Shown: positions 10,001 to 22,572 of the stretch, piece by piece
Numbering within the stretch: position 1 is the stretch's first letter
Layout: every line of letters starts with the position of its first letter
From: Phialocephala subalpina
Taxonomy: Eukaryota > Ascomycota > Leotiomycetes > Helotiales > Mollisiaceae
Assembly (NCBI GenBank): GCA_900073065.1
Contig: FJOG01000057.1
Span: 81,113 to 143,997, forward strand
Direction of reading: 5' to 3'
DNA length: 62,885 nucleotides
The notes under the pieces: generated by a model
Databases searched by the model: none
The model's input: the letters and a program-made list of their open reading frames with translations, nothing else
Told to the model about the DNA's origin: nothing
Translations under genes and position numbers: made by a program

Positions 10001-11264
10001 GCTTTTGGTAGGGTTAATAGAATTAGCACGAATTCTGGAGGCTTGAACATAAAACGAAAGGCAAGTCGTACTATTCGTTGCATCCATAGATCCTGATTGC
10101 AGAATTCTAGAGAAAAGACATATATTTCAACTCACTAAAGTTCCCTATGCCGCGTCTGCTGATAAAGAATAGCTACATACCCTGAAAAATAGCGCTAGCT
10201 GATGGGTTCATAGCTGGAACCCATTCCTTCAAAAACGCTTTCATACATGCTGCAGCAGCTGCTGCTGCATATCCCTGCCACTTCTTATTCTTGTGACTAT
10301 CCGCATAGTCGCAAACACCTTTGATCACGACACAAGGGAAGTTGTCCCACACTCCAGCACCTTCCATTTCGAACCCAATGACTTTCTCTCTAAGGGCAAT
10401 CTCATCGCGATCTTCGCCTGATTTCATAACCATGTCACCAGATGCGATCAAGCCAAAGTGTATGCGAGGCCTCTGTGCGTCTGCCGCCTCCGCTGCACCG
10501 CTGCTCCTATGCAACCGTTGGCGCTGGACCAACTTATCATCTTGGCACTTCAAATCCGAACATGACGACCCAAGAGCAGTTTCGCACACGTTGTCCTCTT
10601 TCTTCTCACATTTTGTACATATCGTGCAGGATGGGAGGTCGTGATGCTTGTGACGGTAGCTTCGTTGGTAAAGCCTATCCTCGATTGGGCCAGGGTACTG
10701 GGCTTTCTCAAAATCTGCCTCTTTGCATAGTTCTTGAAGGAAACTGAAGGTGTTCTGACCTAGGCGTTTGCGACTCCTTAGACCACCTAGCTTCGACAGA
10801 AACGCTCGAATTTCCGTGTTCGGTCTGCCTAGATTATCCTCCAGAGTATCTTTCCGAACGAATCTGTCGGGTAGCTGCCTGCCGAAGTCATACTGGATGA
10901 TTCCGGTGCTGATGATGACATCGCCGAGTAAAATCTCCTCGCCATTAACCAAACTTGGCACCCCGCCACAGATACCGACAACGAGGGCAAGCTTGATTCT
11001 CTCAAAGCTTGATCTGAAGCTAGATGCTACACTCGCGGCACTGCCCTTTCCCATGCCTGGCATATGTGCCAGCACAACGTTGTGACAACCAACCGTGCCC
11101 GTAGTGTATGTATTTGTGTCTCCTGGCGCCTTTCCATATCGGTCACCATCTTCATCCCAATATTTGTCGAACAGAGCCTCCACTGCATCGGCCTCTGATT
11201 GTAAGGCACAGATGATAGCTATCTCGAAGCCATCCCGATCTTTGGGCGGCACAACCTTCGCCAT
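7087..11264 (-). CDS. PNP-NB-ARC-TPR NLR protein, 1,336 residues
   Basis: Four exons join in phase: 11264-10181, 10106-9909, 9860-9725 and 9679-7087. Residues 1-~345 form a purine-nucleoside-phosphorylase/UDP-phosphorylase-like domain (EIAIICALQSEADAVEALFD, LALVVGICGGVP, IGFEMEGAGVWDNFPCVVIK, then GVCDYADSHKNKKWQGYAA). A linker leads to the NB-ARC: FVGREKI, P-loop GLGGIGKS near 467-475 split by the third intron, Walker-B-like WLMIVDNADD at 544-553, the IIYTTR sensor stretch, LPLA at 637-640 and an MHD-like IHRLVQ at 767-772. Residues ~873-1336 are eleven 42-residue kinesin-light-chain-type TPRs. In fungi such NLRs act in non-self recognition: the TPRs are thought to sense, the NB-ARC to oligomerise, and the PNP domain to act as effector on nucleosides or nucleotides. 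No lesion is visible, so the gene looks functional. Confidence 0.92.
7090..8478 (-). repeat. Tandem 126-bp repeats encoding the NLR TPRs
   Basis: Eleven 42-codon units lie end to end. Neighbours are close at DNA level: a roughly 70-bp stretch beginning GGTCCC at 7211 recurs at 7337 and 7463, exactly 126 bp apart, with only a few changes. Two sub-types occur: LGHEHP...QGKYVEAEQMHRQTLEL for the middle units and LGPEHA...QQKYAEAEVMYRRAMEG for the last complete ones. This suggests recent unit gain and homogenisation. Confidence 0.92.
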
Positions 11265-12354
11265 GAGACGGTATGCCAGGTTTATTCTGGCGTTGCGATG
11301 AGGTTCACTTTTGATATTGTGTACGTTTGAAACGCTGCACCATCACAGTACTGTATTGACGAGGCTGCTGCCCATAAACGTCTTTTGCGACTAATCCTTG
11401 TCGGGTGCCCGAACACCGGTAATTCGAGGTTTTGTTATTCAAATGGTTTGTCGACGTCTTGCGACTTGACTGCGATTCTGGTGTTTGTATCCTATAGATC
11501 AAGTTGCGCATCATTTGAAATGGGTGCTTTTCAAGCGCTAAACGCACAAACTAGCAGGATCGTCCGAACCCAGTACGGCGGGACGATCTTTGACTGGTGT
11601 CGGAGAAACCTGCGATGCACGTTTCACGTGACCAAGATCACATCAAAACTTTATTTGTCTTCCTCCGTGAAGGAAGGAAAAAAAAAATTTATTTGGTGGG
11701 GGCACAAACAGCGAGAATGAAATTTATGAAATTGAGCAACGAAAATCACATCTAGCAGCCTCCGTTTTGGCCAGCTGAGTAGCCTGAGCTTGTGCGCATT
11801 GCCCAGTGTGACATAGGCACCCACCATGCGTCACGAGTATGAACCTCGCCTCGGGCTGGTTCTTGCCAGGGAGACGTTTTATATATCCAACATTTTTATA
11901 GCTGTCTCCACGAACATCAAATATATATTAGACGTTACTGTAGAGAAAGGGTTGAGCGAAGTGTCCAAGAACATAGGGTGAAGCTGAATTGTGAGCGCAT
12001 CTGTTTACTCCTCTGTTTTAACATCACGACGCAAATGGCGTTTCCCTGTGAGGACTGTAGAAGGTTACTGGTCACACGAGTGTAATGAAGTGAGGTGCGT
12101 TTACTGAGGTAGGCGGGGTTCGGCCAAAGCTGGGCCATTCCAGCACAGCTGTCCGAGCGGATTGCTGGAACCTTGTATGAATAATCAATCAGTCAGTCAT
12201 CATCGCGGGGTCATATTACATAAAAAGACATAGGCCTTCAATGACAAAATTTCAACCATTTTTGCTTCTCTATGTTCTTCAGTTCAAGTCTCAATTCTAA
12301 TTTCCATCGTTCTAGCTCAAATTCCCATAGTCTCAGATCGCAAGCGAAGACGCC
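11265..12354. other. 5' flank of the NLR gene, no gene seen
   Basis: Short open frames on both strands lack domains and splice logic. An A-rich run at about 11680 is the only composition feature. This stretch should contain the NLR promoter; I saw no clear TATA box. Confidence 0.45.
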
Positions 12355-13035
12355 TTAGCTATTCCGTGTTCTCCATTCCTCAACCTTGGTTTGCATGTAT
12401 TCCTCGAAGGAGGCCGTGCCTGCTTGGACTCGTTCTTTCGTTTCTTGTGTCGGCTCGTTCCAGCACGGCCGAAGGTCATAATGTGTTGGAGGGCTACCTT
12501 CGATGGTTGATACTAACTTAACGATCGTAAATCGTTCTTAGTACCGGTCAACCAGCTTTCTTACAACTGTAGACATCTCCATGATCTTCTGCTCCGTTCG
12601 CATGATACCTCCGGATAATTTGATGAATGCAACAGTGAATGGGCCTCCAGATAGCTTCTTGCATTCTGGCTTCAATATTCTCCTCAGCAAAGTATTTCTT
12701 CACTCCAACTTCCACTCCATCAAATCTTTGACAAGTTGGATGGCAAGGTCACAGACACTAGGCCGAGGAAAATGTTTGGAAACTGCAGGTGAAGAATTTG
12801 CGGCAGCATCACGTGCGTTAATTGGATATCCGCACTGAGATGAATAGGTGGCTTTGCGCACTCTGCAATGAGATCTTTAAGATGAGTTGAAATGTTTGAA
12901 TCCAGCAATATATAATTTCCCAAAGCAGTTTCTCTGGCGCAAAATGTGAACGGATGAGGTGGTCAGGATTAGTTCGGAGAATGGCTTCTGGGATTGGCTT
13001 TCGGACTTTCAGAGATGTAGAGATTTGCGTCTGAA
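12355..13035 (-). pseudogene. Decayed gene with two in-frame stops, unknown family
   Basis: One minus-strand frame reads GYPINARDAAANSSPAVSKH, then VCDLAIQLVKDLMEWKLE, TGA (12700-12702), RNTLLRRILKPECKKLSGGP and FTVAFIKLSGGIMRTEQKIM, TAA (12538-12540), ERFTIVKLVSTIEGSPPTHY, and ends in a stop at 12355. Further upstream another frame continues the coding look (VRKPIPEAILRTNPDHLIRS), so a frameshift or lost intron lies near 12860. Both stops could come from single C-to-T changes (CGA to TGA, CAA to TAA), as RIP-like mutation would give. I do not recognise the protein. Confidence 0.55.
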
Positions 13036-13857
13036 TCTAAGCATTTCAACCGATCCAATAACGTATCAACTTTGACCTCATGGAATCATTGACAAGTTAG
13101 ATTGCACGTTAACAGACATTGAAGGCAGAGAACCCTTTTTGGGGATGAAGATGAAGAACCCCTCAGTGGATGACCCCTGGATGCACAGGCGAGGCTAGGC
13201 AATTTGAAGCCTAAAAGGAAGTCCCCGTGCGTCCCGATCTCGCCAGAGGCCAAAGTTTAAGCCAACAACATCTGAACTTCAGCTCCTCTCTCTCGCCACC
13301 AAAAGCAAACAACAACACGAACAGCCACGTATGAATCATGCAGACGCATATATATTGATTCTCCAGCGCCAGCAGGTCCCGACCAGAAATAACAAGACGT
13401 GGTGTTACCAATTCCCATCTGATTGATCAATCGACAATGAGGCTTTTGCACCTCGGATGATCGCCCACTCCCCCAGAGGCAGATCCTGGGGTTACGAGCA
13501 GCCAAGAGATCCCAAGTCATACCGCCCCTGAGCTATCGACGATGGCGTACATGCCCTGAGCTATTTGGGGACTGAAATGCCCTCACACACGTCCTGGCCT
13601 GCATCTTGGTCCAGCGACCTGCATGTCACCGGTACTTGGCCATCACGAGAGAAAGCCAAAGCGGACGCGATGAAGAATTTCTTCTGAAGCCATGGCACGA
13701 TGCGCTGTCATGAGATGGTGGGTTTAAAGGTGATGGTTCCCTCGTGGTCAAGACTGCCATATGTTCTACAGACACCAGCGTGACTGTCTTATTGTAATTT
13801 GTGCGACACGTTCAATCGTGTCGACATCCCCTCGTTTCTCTCCACATTCGTTCAAGT
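13036..13857. other. Intergenic, upstream region of the deacetylase gene
   Basis: No gene. About 13080-13125 (minus strand) weakly resembles the pseudogene at 12690-12760, as if a short piece had been duplicated. The rest should hold the promoter of the gene starting at 13858. Confidence 0.4.
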
Positions 13858-16463
13858 ATGAAGTTTCTTTCTGCAGGGTTGCTGGCCCTATCATGGGTCA
13901 GTGCTGCGAGAGCAGCTTGCTCCAGTAATCTTCTAATCGATAACTATTCGAACTATGCCAACAACCTCAACTCCTTGGGACAATGGACAAGCGGTGAGTC
14001 TGCCGAGGCTATGTTGCAGTACTGGACATGACTGACATCCGCAGATGACGGCACAACGATCGGATTGAAGGCGGATACTGTCAACAAAAAGATCACCTTT
14101 ACTTCCCAGGCCAGCAGCTACTTCTACACCACCTTCGCCTGCGAGAAAGCGACGACTGACGGATACAATGCCCTCACATTCCCGATCAAAGGACCCGCCG
14201 GGGCCTCTTTCACGATTGAGCTACAGACCTCGAGTTCCTGCTCGACCACGGCTTACACGAGTTACTATACAACGTTGACTGGAGTGACGGGTTCCACGCA
14301 GACATACACGGTGCTATTGAGTTCATTTGCAGGAGCGAATCTGAATGCGATTCAGAGTATATTGTTCGAGTCATTCAGCGTCAATGGAGCATGGGAGATT
14401 GGGCAGACGCAATTGGTGTGTGCGGCAGGTGGGAGCAGTGTTGGAAGCACGAAGACATCGAGCACATCCACAACCTCGGTGGCTACTACGTCCAAGGTCT
14501 CGACGACCCTGTCCACCAGTACGAAATCTGCCTCATCGACCTCGAAATCTTCGACTGTTGTTGGGACAAGCTCGACAAGCAAGTCATCGACATCGAGCAA
14601 GACATCTAGCACCACGAGCGGGGTAAAAGTCGTCACATCCACCACTTCCTCCTCCACCACAGCAGGAACATGCACACCACTACTAGTCGACGACTTCGCC
14701 TCCCAATCTCGCCTGACGTTCCTCTTCTACAATGCCATGCTTCAACCTTCGTCTGACGACGGAACCATGAAAGCAGTCGCCAACCGAGTTGACACCAGCA
14801 CCTCTGTCATCGTCGCTAACAACCATGTGACCTTGACTCCTGCAAACTCGGCTTCGTACTGGTATACCATGTTTGGTTGTTTGAAGGCTACGAATGTCTA
14901 CAGTGGGGTTGGGATGACAATTTCCGCTCCGGCGGGGACGAAGATGACGATTGAATTACAGACGGAGGCAGATTGTGGGACGAGCAATCCGGTGCTGATT
15001 GATCTTCAGTCTACGGATCTAGGTTGGACATTCGATGGGACAGAAAGATACTACCAGATTCCGTTCTCGAAGTATGCTGGACTCGATACTGACCACTTGA
15101 TCTCTGTCCTGTTTTCCGGCATCAGCAAACCTGTCACGTTCGGTCCCATCGCATTCTACTGCGGAACGGGATCAGCATACCCAGTCCCCAGCACTGCTGC
15201 TGTCATTGAGCCCAGCTCTACCATCCCGGCCACCACAGGCCCATCAGCCATTGTCATCGACACCTTCGGAAACTCAGCATCCAACAATCTTGGCTTCTGG
15301 CACGGAGGCGACGATACCACAACATACAGCATCTCCAACAAGAAATTAACCATCAACATGAAAGGCAACTCCGACCTCTCGTGGTACACTCAGATAAGCG
15401 ACAGCTGTGTGGATTTCACCATAAACGACAACAGCTACATCCATATCGCATACACTGGATCGAATGCCTTTACAGTAGCCCTGCAACAAAACAACCCAAC
15501 CTGCGACTCGAATCTAAACCCTTCGCCTTACACGTGGGACTCCGTCGAAGCATCGCGGTACTCCAACACCGCCAAAACAGATCTCTATATCCCTCTTACG
15601 CATTTCAACATCAATCGTACCCTGTCTATCGGGTTCGCTTTAAAAGGTTTCTACACCACGACCTCGACCGTCATCTCTTTAATCGAAATCGTCAAGACTC
15701 CTCCCACCGGCTTCCTCGTCCCATCCAAACTCCCTACCGCACCATTGATATTCGCCTGCACACGCCCCAACTCCTTCGCCTTCGCAATCGATGACGGAGA
15801 CCCAGCTCTCGCTCAACAAGTCGTATCAACAGTCAAAGCAGCAGGGATCCACGTTACATTCTTCACCGTCGGCGCAGCCCTACTCGATACATCAACCAAT
15901 CTCACCAACGTCTATAAAGGCATGCTAGCAGCTGGTCACCAAGTAGCTTATCACTCTTACACTCATCCCCCTATGGAAGGGTTGCCGAGTCTGGCGGCTA
16001 TTGATTGGGAGTTGAATAATGATATTAATGCTGTGCAATCTACGCTTGGTATCTCGTCTCAATATTTTCGACCTCCGTTTGGGACAGAAGGTGCGAGAAT
16101 CCGTCAACGTCTCGCTGCACTCGTCCCTGGAGCGAAGTTTGTGGAATGGTCTGTCGATGTTCAAGACTGGCTTTGGGCTCTTAGCTCGACGCCCCAAAAT
16201 CAGGTTACGAACTTCCAGTCTGATGTTGATAAAGGTGGGAATTTGGTGGTGATGCATTATTTGTAAGTGAAGATCGAGTCCCTTTATCACAACGTCACCA
16301 TTGTCGTGAGACATTGTTGAAGAAGCTCTTGCTGACAATGCTCTTCAGGTATCAAACGACAGTGGACTATCTGCCACAGTTCATCAGCATCGCGAAGGCG
16401 ACGGGGAAGCAGTTGATGAGGGTTGATCAGTGTTTGGAGGATCCGAATGCGCCACCTTTGTAA
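13858..16463 (+). CDS. Secreted CE4 polysaccharide deacetylase with three N-terminal beta modules
   Basis: Three exons (13858-13993, 14045-16262, 16349-16463) give 822 residues. A signal peptide (MKFLSAGLLALSWVSAARA) opens the protein. Two similar modules of about 150 residues follow, each with a pattern like LLIDNYSN...FYTTFACEKAT...FTIELQTSSSC, joined by a Ser/Thr-rich linker, then a third, more divergent module (AIVIDTFGNSASNNLGFWHG). The NodB domain starts near residue 610: AFAIDDGD (Asp pair near 628), HSYTHP near 682 (metal His pair), FRPPFGTE near 720, VDVQDW, and VVMHYLY across the last intron. All five CE4 motifs are recognisable, so an active chitin deacetylase or acetylxylan esterase is likely, acting outside the cell or in the wall. 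Asn-rich sequons suggest glycosylation. Substrate cannot be told from sequence alone. Confidence 0.88.
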
Positions 16464-19107
16464 GCTCGAGGTTTGGAGGTGAATGATGTACCAGGAGATG
16501 TGGGACATTGTGGAGTTTGGGCGATGGATTGAGGCGACTGTATCTTGGTTGGGAAAAGTGTTGGTGGAGTTCTAATGGAAGGGTATAGCAGGTCTCATAA
16601 ATAGGCGCGGGGAATGGAACATATCTATCTGGAGAACGATCCCCCCTTCTTTACACCAAGAAGGTTGTTTATCTAACAAGTCTACTAAGATGTGAATATC
16701 CTCGATCGATTCAGTCACTTTGGCTTCGCCTGGTTCCTGTTCATAGTGCAGGTATAAAGAGGGACCGATCACCGACCTGACGTGAGCAAGTCCAGGTCAC
16801 AAAAGTGTCATCGTTCTCTGATGGGCTGTAGCACAATCACATACTTGTATTCCGTTAGGTGAGGCAACATCTCAATTGGCGGTTGCCAAACTTCTCCCAT
16901 CCCTATCTTCTCGCACCCCTAAGTTACATTGCATCCATCCAAACCTCTCTTTTGTTGTCAATTCTTGGTCGTTGTCGTCTCCACGTCTTTCTCTTATGTG
17001 AAATTCAAGCGCAAACATTACCTTTCGGGCCTCGTGGTCTTTATCCATATCTCAGCGTCCGTGGCCGCGAATTTCAGTGCCTCAACTCTACCGACTCAGT
17101 CGTCACCCGTGCCCTGTCCCCATGCAGCAGCAGCGACATTTCCTTTCTGGCCTAGAAGTCAAAGAAAGAAGGAGAAAGTTCTTATATATACTCTCCTTGC
17201 CCCAGCCTTCGCTCCCTGAAGTGAAGCTCCCGTTGATCTTCCGAAGGTAAAGTGATGCGAAGATGACGACACAGACTCAAAGAACCGCTTTCTAAAATTT
17301 GGTCGGGGAAACCAAATTTCTACGGACGTCTTGAGAGTAGTTGTAGTGCGGAGTATATATACACCCTTTTGTAATATCCAAGGCTCAACCACAAACATCA
17401 ACTTGGGCTACTAGAGCAAGGGATGGGAGTGATGTCCGCAAAGACGCCAGACTGTAAAACAAACACAAATGTTCATGCTCTCGCCCACCATCTTAATGCA
17501 CTCAATATCTGGCAACGGATTCCTAGACAAGCTCTCCTTGCTCGTTTGGACGCTTGGATTTCTTTTGCTATCAAATGACGTTTGCCATCATCTGTTTTGC
17601 TTCATACCACACATCCATTGCTTGTCCAGGACGAGAAGCGGGCGTTTTTTGTTCAAGCAAGTACGTTTGCATCCCAAAGAAGCAAATGAACCGCCTGGCC
17701 CTCTTTCCACCTGGAACTTCGAGTCGGGGTTATGGTGCAGAGTTGTCGCATCGTGGGGCTAGAGAGGAGAGCTTGTAAAAGGAAAGACTTCTTTCAATTT
17801 CTTCGCGGAATTCACTTTTACAGGCATGACCAAACGCGTGCCTTGTTCAAGGGGAAGAAATGCCATGACGTCTCTGCATTACGGGGTATATAAACGGTAC
17901 ATCGTGATGATTCGGAACGACACAACAGAAGAAGGCGATAGTGGATAGGCGGCATGGCGCTAGCAAGGGAGTTGGCCGCCTCCAAGTGTAGAGCGCACAA
18001 TACATCAACAATTCAGTTGCTGGAACGATGCTGGAGCGCTCACCTTTTGCTGGCCATCCAGCGGATTGTCCTGCCTTCGCGAGAATGAGGAGTTGTTTGC
18101 TGTCAACTCCTAAGCTTCCACCTTATGCTATGGTTCCCAACGTATAACATTATGAACTTCGTTCAAGTGGCCTTCGTTTTCCTCCATTCACATGCTCTTT
18201 CTATTCCTCAGCTTGCCAATTGTTACAGCTAGACTGATGAGAAACTTGTGTACTTGTCAACGAGTCCGATATAGCTGCTGTGCGTCATTGATGATGGCTT
18301 TTGGTATGTGGTGTAAGTTTATGGAAAGGACTGTATGATGGGAGCTATATTTATAGCCTGCCCCATCACGAACGCTTGCTTTGAAAGAGCTATGAGATTC
18401 ACCCTTAGAATATGGTTGTGAGCCTGACTTCTGTAATTTCGTAAAGCTTGCCAAGACTTGAACCTAATATTGATTCGCTCAACGACAAATGCATTCACCA
18501 TAGGGTGAATCGCTACGAAGATACAGCTGAGATATTCTTCTCGAGTATAAAGGCGATTGGCCTCGAAGGCCTGGAATCGAAACAAATTGCGATATCTCCC
18601 TATAAGTCGCAGTACCGGACCGTTCTTTACCGTTGAGCCCTCAAAGTTGAAGGGATGGTCAGCTTCATTGCACAACACCCTCTGCGCACAAAGTCATAGA
18701 TAAATTTGTAGGTTGGGCTGAATGTCATCAGTGCTCGATACTCTTATTGTCTGTTACTTTTTCATTGCCAAATGTCTCCACTGAAGATGGGGAGTTTCAC
18801 CCCGTCTTCGGGGAACAGAGTGTGTCGCTTCAGAGGCGCACGCCCGAGATAAAACACTGAAATTACCCCGCACTTACCCCGCTCTCCCACTGAAACCCCC
18901 TGAACTCCTGCTCTAACCGTAAACTTTAGCGACAGCCGATGCGAGATTGCCCCTGATTCAGAATATAAAACACCAGCAGGATTGAAAGAGGTTTGATCTC
19001 CAATCTGGAAGGCGTTCTATTAAACCACAGACGCCCGAAGCTATCTACATTAATCTCTAGGACTACAAAGTGACATGCATGAATGGTATTCAACACTTTT
19101 CCGACGC
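16464..19107. other. Long gene-free interval
   Basis: About 2.6 kb with only short overlapping frames (for example 16859-17155 plus and 18319-18678 minus) that have no domain, signal peptide or convincing introns. It holds the 3' flanks of the deacetylase and of the secreted-protein gene ending at 19108. An unspliced or non-coding transcript cannot be excluded. Confidence 0.4.
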
Positions 19108-21111
19108 TCAAACAGTATATGGCATTCTTACGGGCCCCGATCTTCTATGTCTCAATCCTAAGGAGTCGATCAAAGAATCCGAACTCGAAGCTTGTCCGCT
19201 CTGACTTTTCATCTCATCCATCATCGCCATAACTTGGAGCATGCCACCGTTTGCTTGCATCTGAGCCAATGTTCTCAACTCAGTCATACTGACCAGAAGA
19301 CCGGTTTGGCTTTGCGCTTGAGTGCTTTGTCGTCTCACTGTTGAGGACGCGCCATTTGGACCGAGCTGTCCTGGACTAGCTTGAGCTGTGTTTTGCGCTC
19401 CTGCTTTTCCCATAGTGACGATGAATTCTCCATCTAGTTGGCTGACAGTTACAGCAACACGACCATTCGTCATGTCTAGGACGGTACGTGCTGAGACTGG
19501 TGTGAAAGTTGGTGAGAGGAGGAGTTGAGTTGCTGCTGGATTCTGGGGAGAGGTGTTGGCTGGTTGTTGCCCTGATGCAGGTGCGGGAGTAGTTGCAGCT
19601 GCTGACGAAGAGGATGGAGAAGATGCAGCTGGGTCCGCGGAAGCTGAGGTATCAGGAGCTGCAGATCCAGCAGACACACCAGCATCTGTAGAAGTGGCGT
19701 TGGACGTAGAAGTGGCATTGGTGGCGGGATCTGCTGAATCAGCAGTAGCCTCTGTAGCTGCAGAGCTTGAGGTCTTCGATGCTTTGGCACCAGCCGCTTT
19801 GGCACTAGCTGTCTTCACGCTTTTGGAAGTGGCGGATGCTGCAGTTTCAGCCGTATCAGCTGACGCATCTGTAGTCTCGGTGGCGTCTGTGGCATCTTCT
19901 GCCTCAGCGCTGGAAGTGGTCGAAACTTTTGAAGCGACCTTGGAAGAGGCGGCCTTTTGTCTCTTCTGAGGAGAAAGATTCCCACCAGTGGCGCCTCCAG
20001 GATTTTGGATCACGCTTCGCTGCGAAATACCAAGTGATATCGTATCGTTTGGTCCAGCGCCCATGCTCTGGGCCATGGTCATGAGACGGTTTGCGTTCAC
20101 TGGTTCTTGTCAGTTGGTATTTAAAAGTAGCGTTACGGTGGAGCCTACATGGAAGTTGAACAACAGCCATCATTTGATTGAGATCAGTCATAACACCTGC
20201 CAAGTTGGTCGTGACCAGATATCGATAATTGTCTGAACAGCAAGTTAGCTTTTTTGATATCTCGTTTGGGGCCACAGCACGAATACATACTCACTGGCAT
20301 CGCAGCTCCATTGAGCATCGATGTACTGACTCCGTTGACAACATCTGTGTTGATTGTCATTGGCTTACTAGCCATAATCGACATACGGAAGCCATCTTGA
20401 TATTCAATCTCTTGGATGCCTGACCCCGTAATATTGACGGATTGTTGTTGGGCCCCACCGAAAGGAGACAATACATTGCTAGTCTCAACAGTTTGACGAC
20501 CGACTGCCATGTATTCTCCATCAATGCTGTTCATTTTCACCATTCGAACGGTATTGTCGGTACTAAACGCATTGTTAAAAGAAAGCCAGGATGTTCTATT
20601 CGGCAACTTACGTGTTGACGCTCTTCTGGCCCTCCATGATAATCCATGCTTGTCTGTTTGGGGAGAGCATTGCAACGAATGTGTTATCAGGTGTGATGTT
20701 CATTTGCTGAAGCATCGCTGCATTGATTGGCATTTCAATTTGTGCACCGACGAGATCGGTCGCATTATTGGTGGAAATAGTCAGAGAGTTCTGTGATAGT
20801 TGAATAAAAGGTTGACCAGTTGATCCCATGACATGGCTGGCAGGCACAGGTGCTGGGTTTTGATTCACAAGAATTTGACGTTGAGTTTGGGAGAAGGTTT
20901 CGATTTTGGAGTTGTCGGGGAATGTGAGGCTATTAAGTTGCATCTGGACGTACGTTGTTAGTATGTGAACATTGAGTAAGGGAGAGCGCCTTACGTCGCC
21001 ATTCAGGTTGGATACCTGACCGAACTGAACATTTTGAGATTGGGCAATGACCGGATAGCTTAACCTCAAGCTAACAAGAACGAACGTTAAGTAGAGCTGC
21101 ATGACGGGCAT
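19108..21111 (-). CDS. Secreted Ser/Ala/Thr-rich hypothetical protein
   Basis: Five exons join in phase: 21111-20995, 20943-20612, 20562-20291, 20232-20149 and 20099-19108, giving 598 residues. Introns show TACTAAC or GCTAAC branch sites and GTAAGG, GTAAGT, GTATGT or GTAGGC donors. The protein starts with a signal peptide (MQLYLTFVLVSLRLSYPVIA; a second ATG three codons upstream is possible). An ordered N-terminal half repeats a beta-rich pattern about matching or binding (FVAMLSPNRQAWIIMEGQ, EYMAVGRQTVETSNVLSPFG). It is followed by a roughly 130-residue Ala/Ser/Thr/Asp linker (about residues 310-440) and a second ordered part (FTPVSARTVLDMTNGRVAVT) with a dibasic C-terminus. No family recognised; likely extracellular or wall-associated. 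The gene is divergent from the secreted-protein gene at 22573, which has a similar low-complexity style. Confidence 0.82.
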
Positions 21112-22572
21112 TATGATTACCAGCGAAGAAAGGCCACCAGGGCTGTATTGTACCGCCTCGGTATGGGAAGAGAGGCAGTCACAAAAAAGAAACGGCAGTC
21201 CGGAAAGAAAGGATATCAAAATTAAGCTCCAGGCCTCTAGGACCGTCCTACCAAGAACGGGTGGTCTTGATAATATAAGACACCATCACCTGTGCGCGGA
21301 CCGGAGTTAGAAGGTGATCCGGTTTGGCTGGGGCTTACTCCGATTGAAGCTTAGATACGTAATACTCGCATGGCTTTTAAGTTTCCAAGCTCCGGACTAT
21401 CCCTTAAGCTTAAATTTCATGGCCAACTGATGATCTGAGGGATCGACTGCGGGGTGCAGCATGATCATATCCGGGCATTGCTTGATCCGGTAGGTAGCTC
21501 TTGAGTCGAAAGGTGGTGAAAAGAGCGGACGAAGTCTCAGACGCGGCTGCCAAGCTCTTCTAAGTGTTTCGAGAAGTGTCGGGACACCACAAAATGAAGA
21601 TGCTTGTCTCTCCTTGTTTCCAAAATCGCTTATTTCCAACGTCATTCTAGTTTCGAGTTTCACGATAACCGAGCGCCATGGAACGATTTTGTTTGGGATC
21701 GCCAAAGCGGGTGTTTATCGCGACTGTAAAATGCTTGACGGCGCTGCCGAGGTAGTACGCCAAGTCAACAAACCCGTTGTGAAGAGCCGATAACAAGAGA
21801 AGAGGTACAGTGTTACTACCGTGGTGAATGTCTGGTTACGACATAATTTTTCCAACTTGTATCAAAGTTACAATTCTGCAAACCCGCAACTTTTGAGATA
21901 CGATTAAAGTTGACGACTTACTTAGCTGTGCAACGGGGTGCGCTGAGCCCAGCCGGCTTGCCAGCAGCCGCAGATGGGAGGAAAGAAGTTTGGAAACATA
22001 TACGAAGGGAACCCTTGCTTGCCAAGCTTTGCTAAGGAGGGGAGCAAAGGGATCAGTTGACTCCGGCTTCGCTTCCGGGGAACCACGTCGTACGTTATGT
22101 CAGCGCTTTGAACTTGCGCCGGCATATACTTCTTCACATTGGTTGAACACAACTGAGGCAGTTGGGGAAGGAAATGCGGTTTGAGAAACGAATGCGGATT
22201 TTCTGACTCTTAAGGTGGCGGTTCTACTAAGAATTCTTCAAAAATATCAGACTAATACGGATCCCATGCCAACCACCAAGTGATGTGCAGAGTCATGCCC
22301 CCGTGTTTGACAAGCTTATCCCCAAGTACTTGGCATATTCACCTAAAATTCCTGCAGTCCCTTGGCTTGTATTATCTGATATATGAAATCCACTCCCTAG
22401 TTTCCTTCGCTCAGGTAGGCTGGACCTTTCTGTTGTTGCTATAACTTCGCAACGTCTCGCAATCGCAACGTCTATTATCACCTTCATTTCGCTTCGTTAA
22501 TTTCTCGGTCACCTTTGAAAGGGACTCGTATCAGTTTGACTCTTACGCTTAATATATTTAATACCCTTCAGG
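21112..22572. other. Shared upstream region of two divergent secreted-protein genes
   Basis: About 1.46 kb between starts facing away from each other. No gene is supported inside it. It could contain common regulatory sites, but none is clear by eye. Confidence 0.45.

Noticed and set aside
14352..14675. Minus-strand Val/Asp-rich frame within the deacetylase gene
   Set aside because: Antisense of the Ser/Thr linker of the CE4 gene; composition is explained by the linker codons.
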